Assembly (NCBI GenBank): GCA_964418835.1
Contig: CAYQNJ010000021.1
Span: forward strand, 1 to 23,154
DNA: 23,154 nt
Direction of reading: 5' to 3'
From: UBA9076 sp964418835
GTDB taxonomy: Bacteria > Bacillota_I > Bacilli_A > Erysipelotrichales > Erysipelotrichaceae
In this document: piece by piece, positions 23,106 to 23,154 of the stretch
How the letters are laid out: each line of letters begins with the position of its first letter
Position numbering within the stretch: the stretch's first letter is position 1
The notes under the pieces: model-generated
What the model was told of the DNA's origin: nothing
Database searches by the model: none
What the model saw: only the letters and a program-made list of their open reading frames with translations
Translations under genes and position numbers: made by a program

Positions 23106-23154
23106 AAATTCCATCCTCTGATTCTTCTTCAACTCTAGGTTGTTGAAGTACAAA
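23104..23154 (-). CDS. C-terminal end of an unidentified minus-strand gene (partial)
   Basis: The last 51 bases translate on the minus strand as FVLQQPRVEEESEDGI followed by TAA, with the reading frame open to the window edge. The acidic tail and the stop lying just inside a bidirectional terminator support a real gene end. Only 16 residues are visible, which is too little to identify the product. Confidence 0.5.
   Translation of the reverse strand, partial: FVLQQPRVEEESEDGI

Overview
The window is AT-rich chromosomal DNA of a Bacillota-type bacterium. It carries the DnaB/DnaI helicase-loading pair found only in low-G+C Gram-positives. TGA is used as a stop (mutM, potB, radC and the C39-like gene), so the standard code applies and a Mycoplasma/Spiroplasma-type code is excluded. 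A class such as Erysipelotrichia or another deep Bacilli lineage would fit, but I cannot name a genus. Most genes are on the minus strand. I see no tRNA, rRNA, CRISPR array, insertion sequence or phage gene, and no gene-free stretch longer than 300 bases.

Region 1 (1-10626, minus strand) is a housekeeping block. In transcription order it is polA, mutM, coaE, dnaB, dnaI, then (after 60 bp) pfkA, pyk, an M32 carboxypeptidase and an MBL-fold hydrolase. The polA-mutM-coaE-dnaB-dnaI part is tightly packed, with start/stop overlaps that suggest translational coupling. The two glycolytic genes use non-ATG starts (GTG for pfkA, TTG for pyk). An intrinsic terminator begins at the pyk stop codon and runs into the ribosome binding site of the M32 gene.

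Region 2 (10665-15052, minus strand) is a five-gene operon: a cytosolic C39-like cysteine protease homologue followed by potA, potB, potC and potD, a complete spermidine/putrescine ABC importer. It ends at a terminator whose stem contains the potD stop codon.

Region 3 (15069-18021, minus strand) holds radC, an AI-2E-family membrane protein and an orphan lipoprotein of the ZnuA/TroA metal-binding family. The lipoprotein contains no histidine at all and has lost the usual metal ligands.

Region 4 (18022-23106) is an amino-sugar/galactitol-type sugar module. A gatZ/kbaZ-like tagatose-bisphosphate aldolase subunit (plus strand) converges on a mannose-family PTS operon (IIB-IIC-IID, minus strand) across two back-to-back terminators. 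The PTS operon is divergent from a long AraC-family regulator that carries an extra N-terminal domain. The 204-bp gap between the IIB and regulator starts holds repeats placed where an AraC-type activator of the PTS promoter could bind. The set resembles the Aga/Kba (N-acetylgalactosamine) system of enterobacteria, but IIA, the catalytic aldolase subunit, the deacetylase and the deaminase are absent from the window. The last 51 bases hold the C-terminal codons of another minus-strand gene.

The best leads for something undescribed are the histidine-free ZnuA-like lipoprotein, the C39-like protein leading the polyamine operon, and the two-domain AraC regulator with its putative operator layout.
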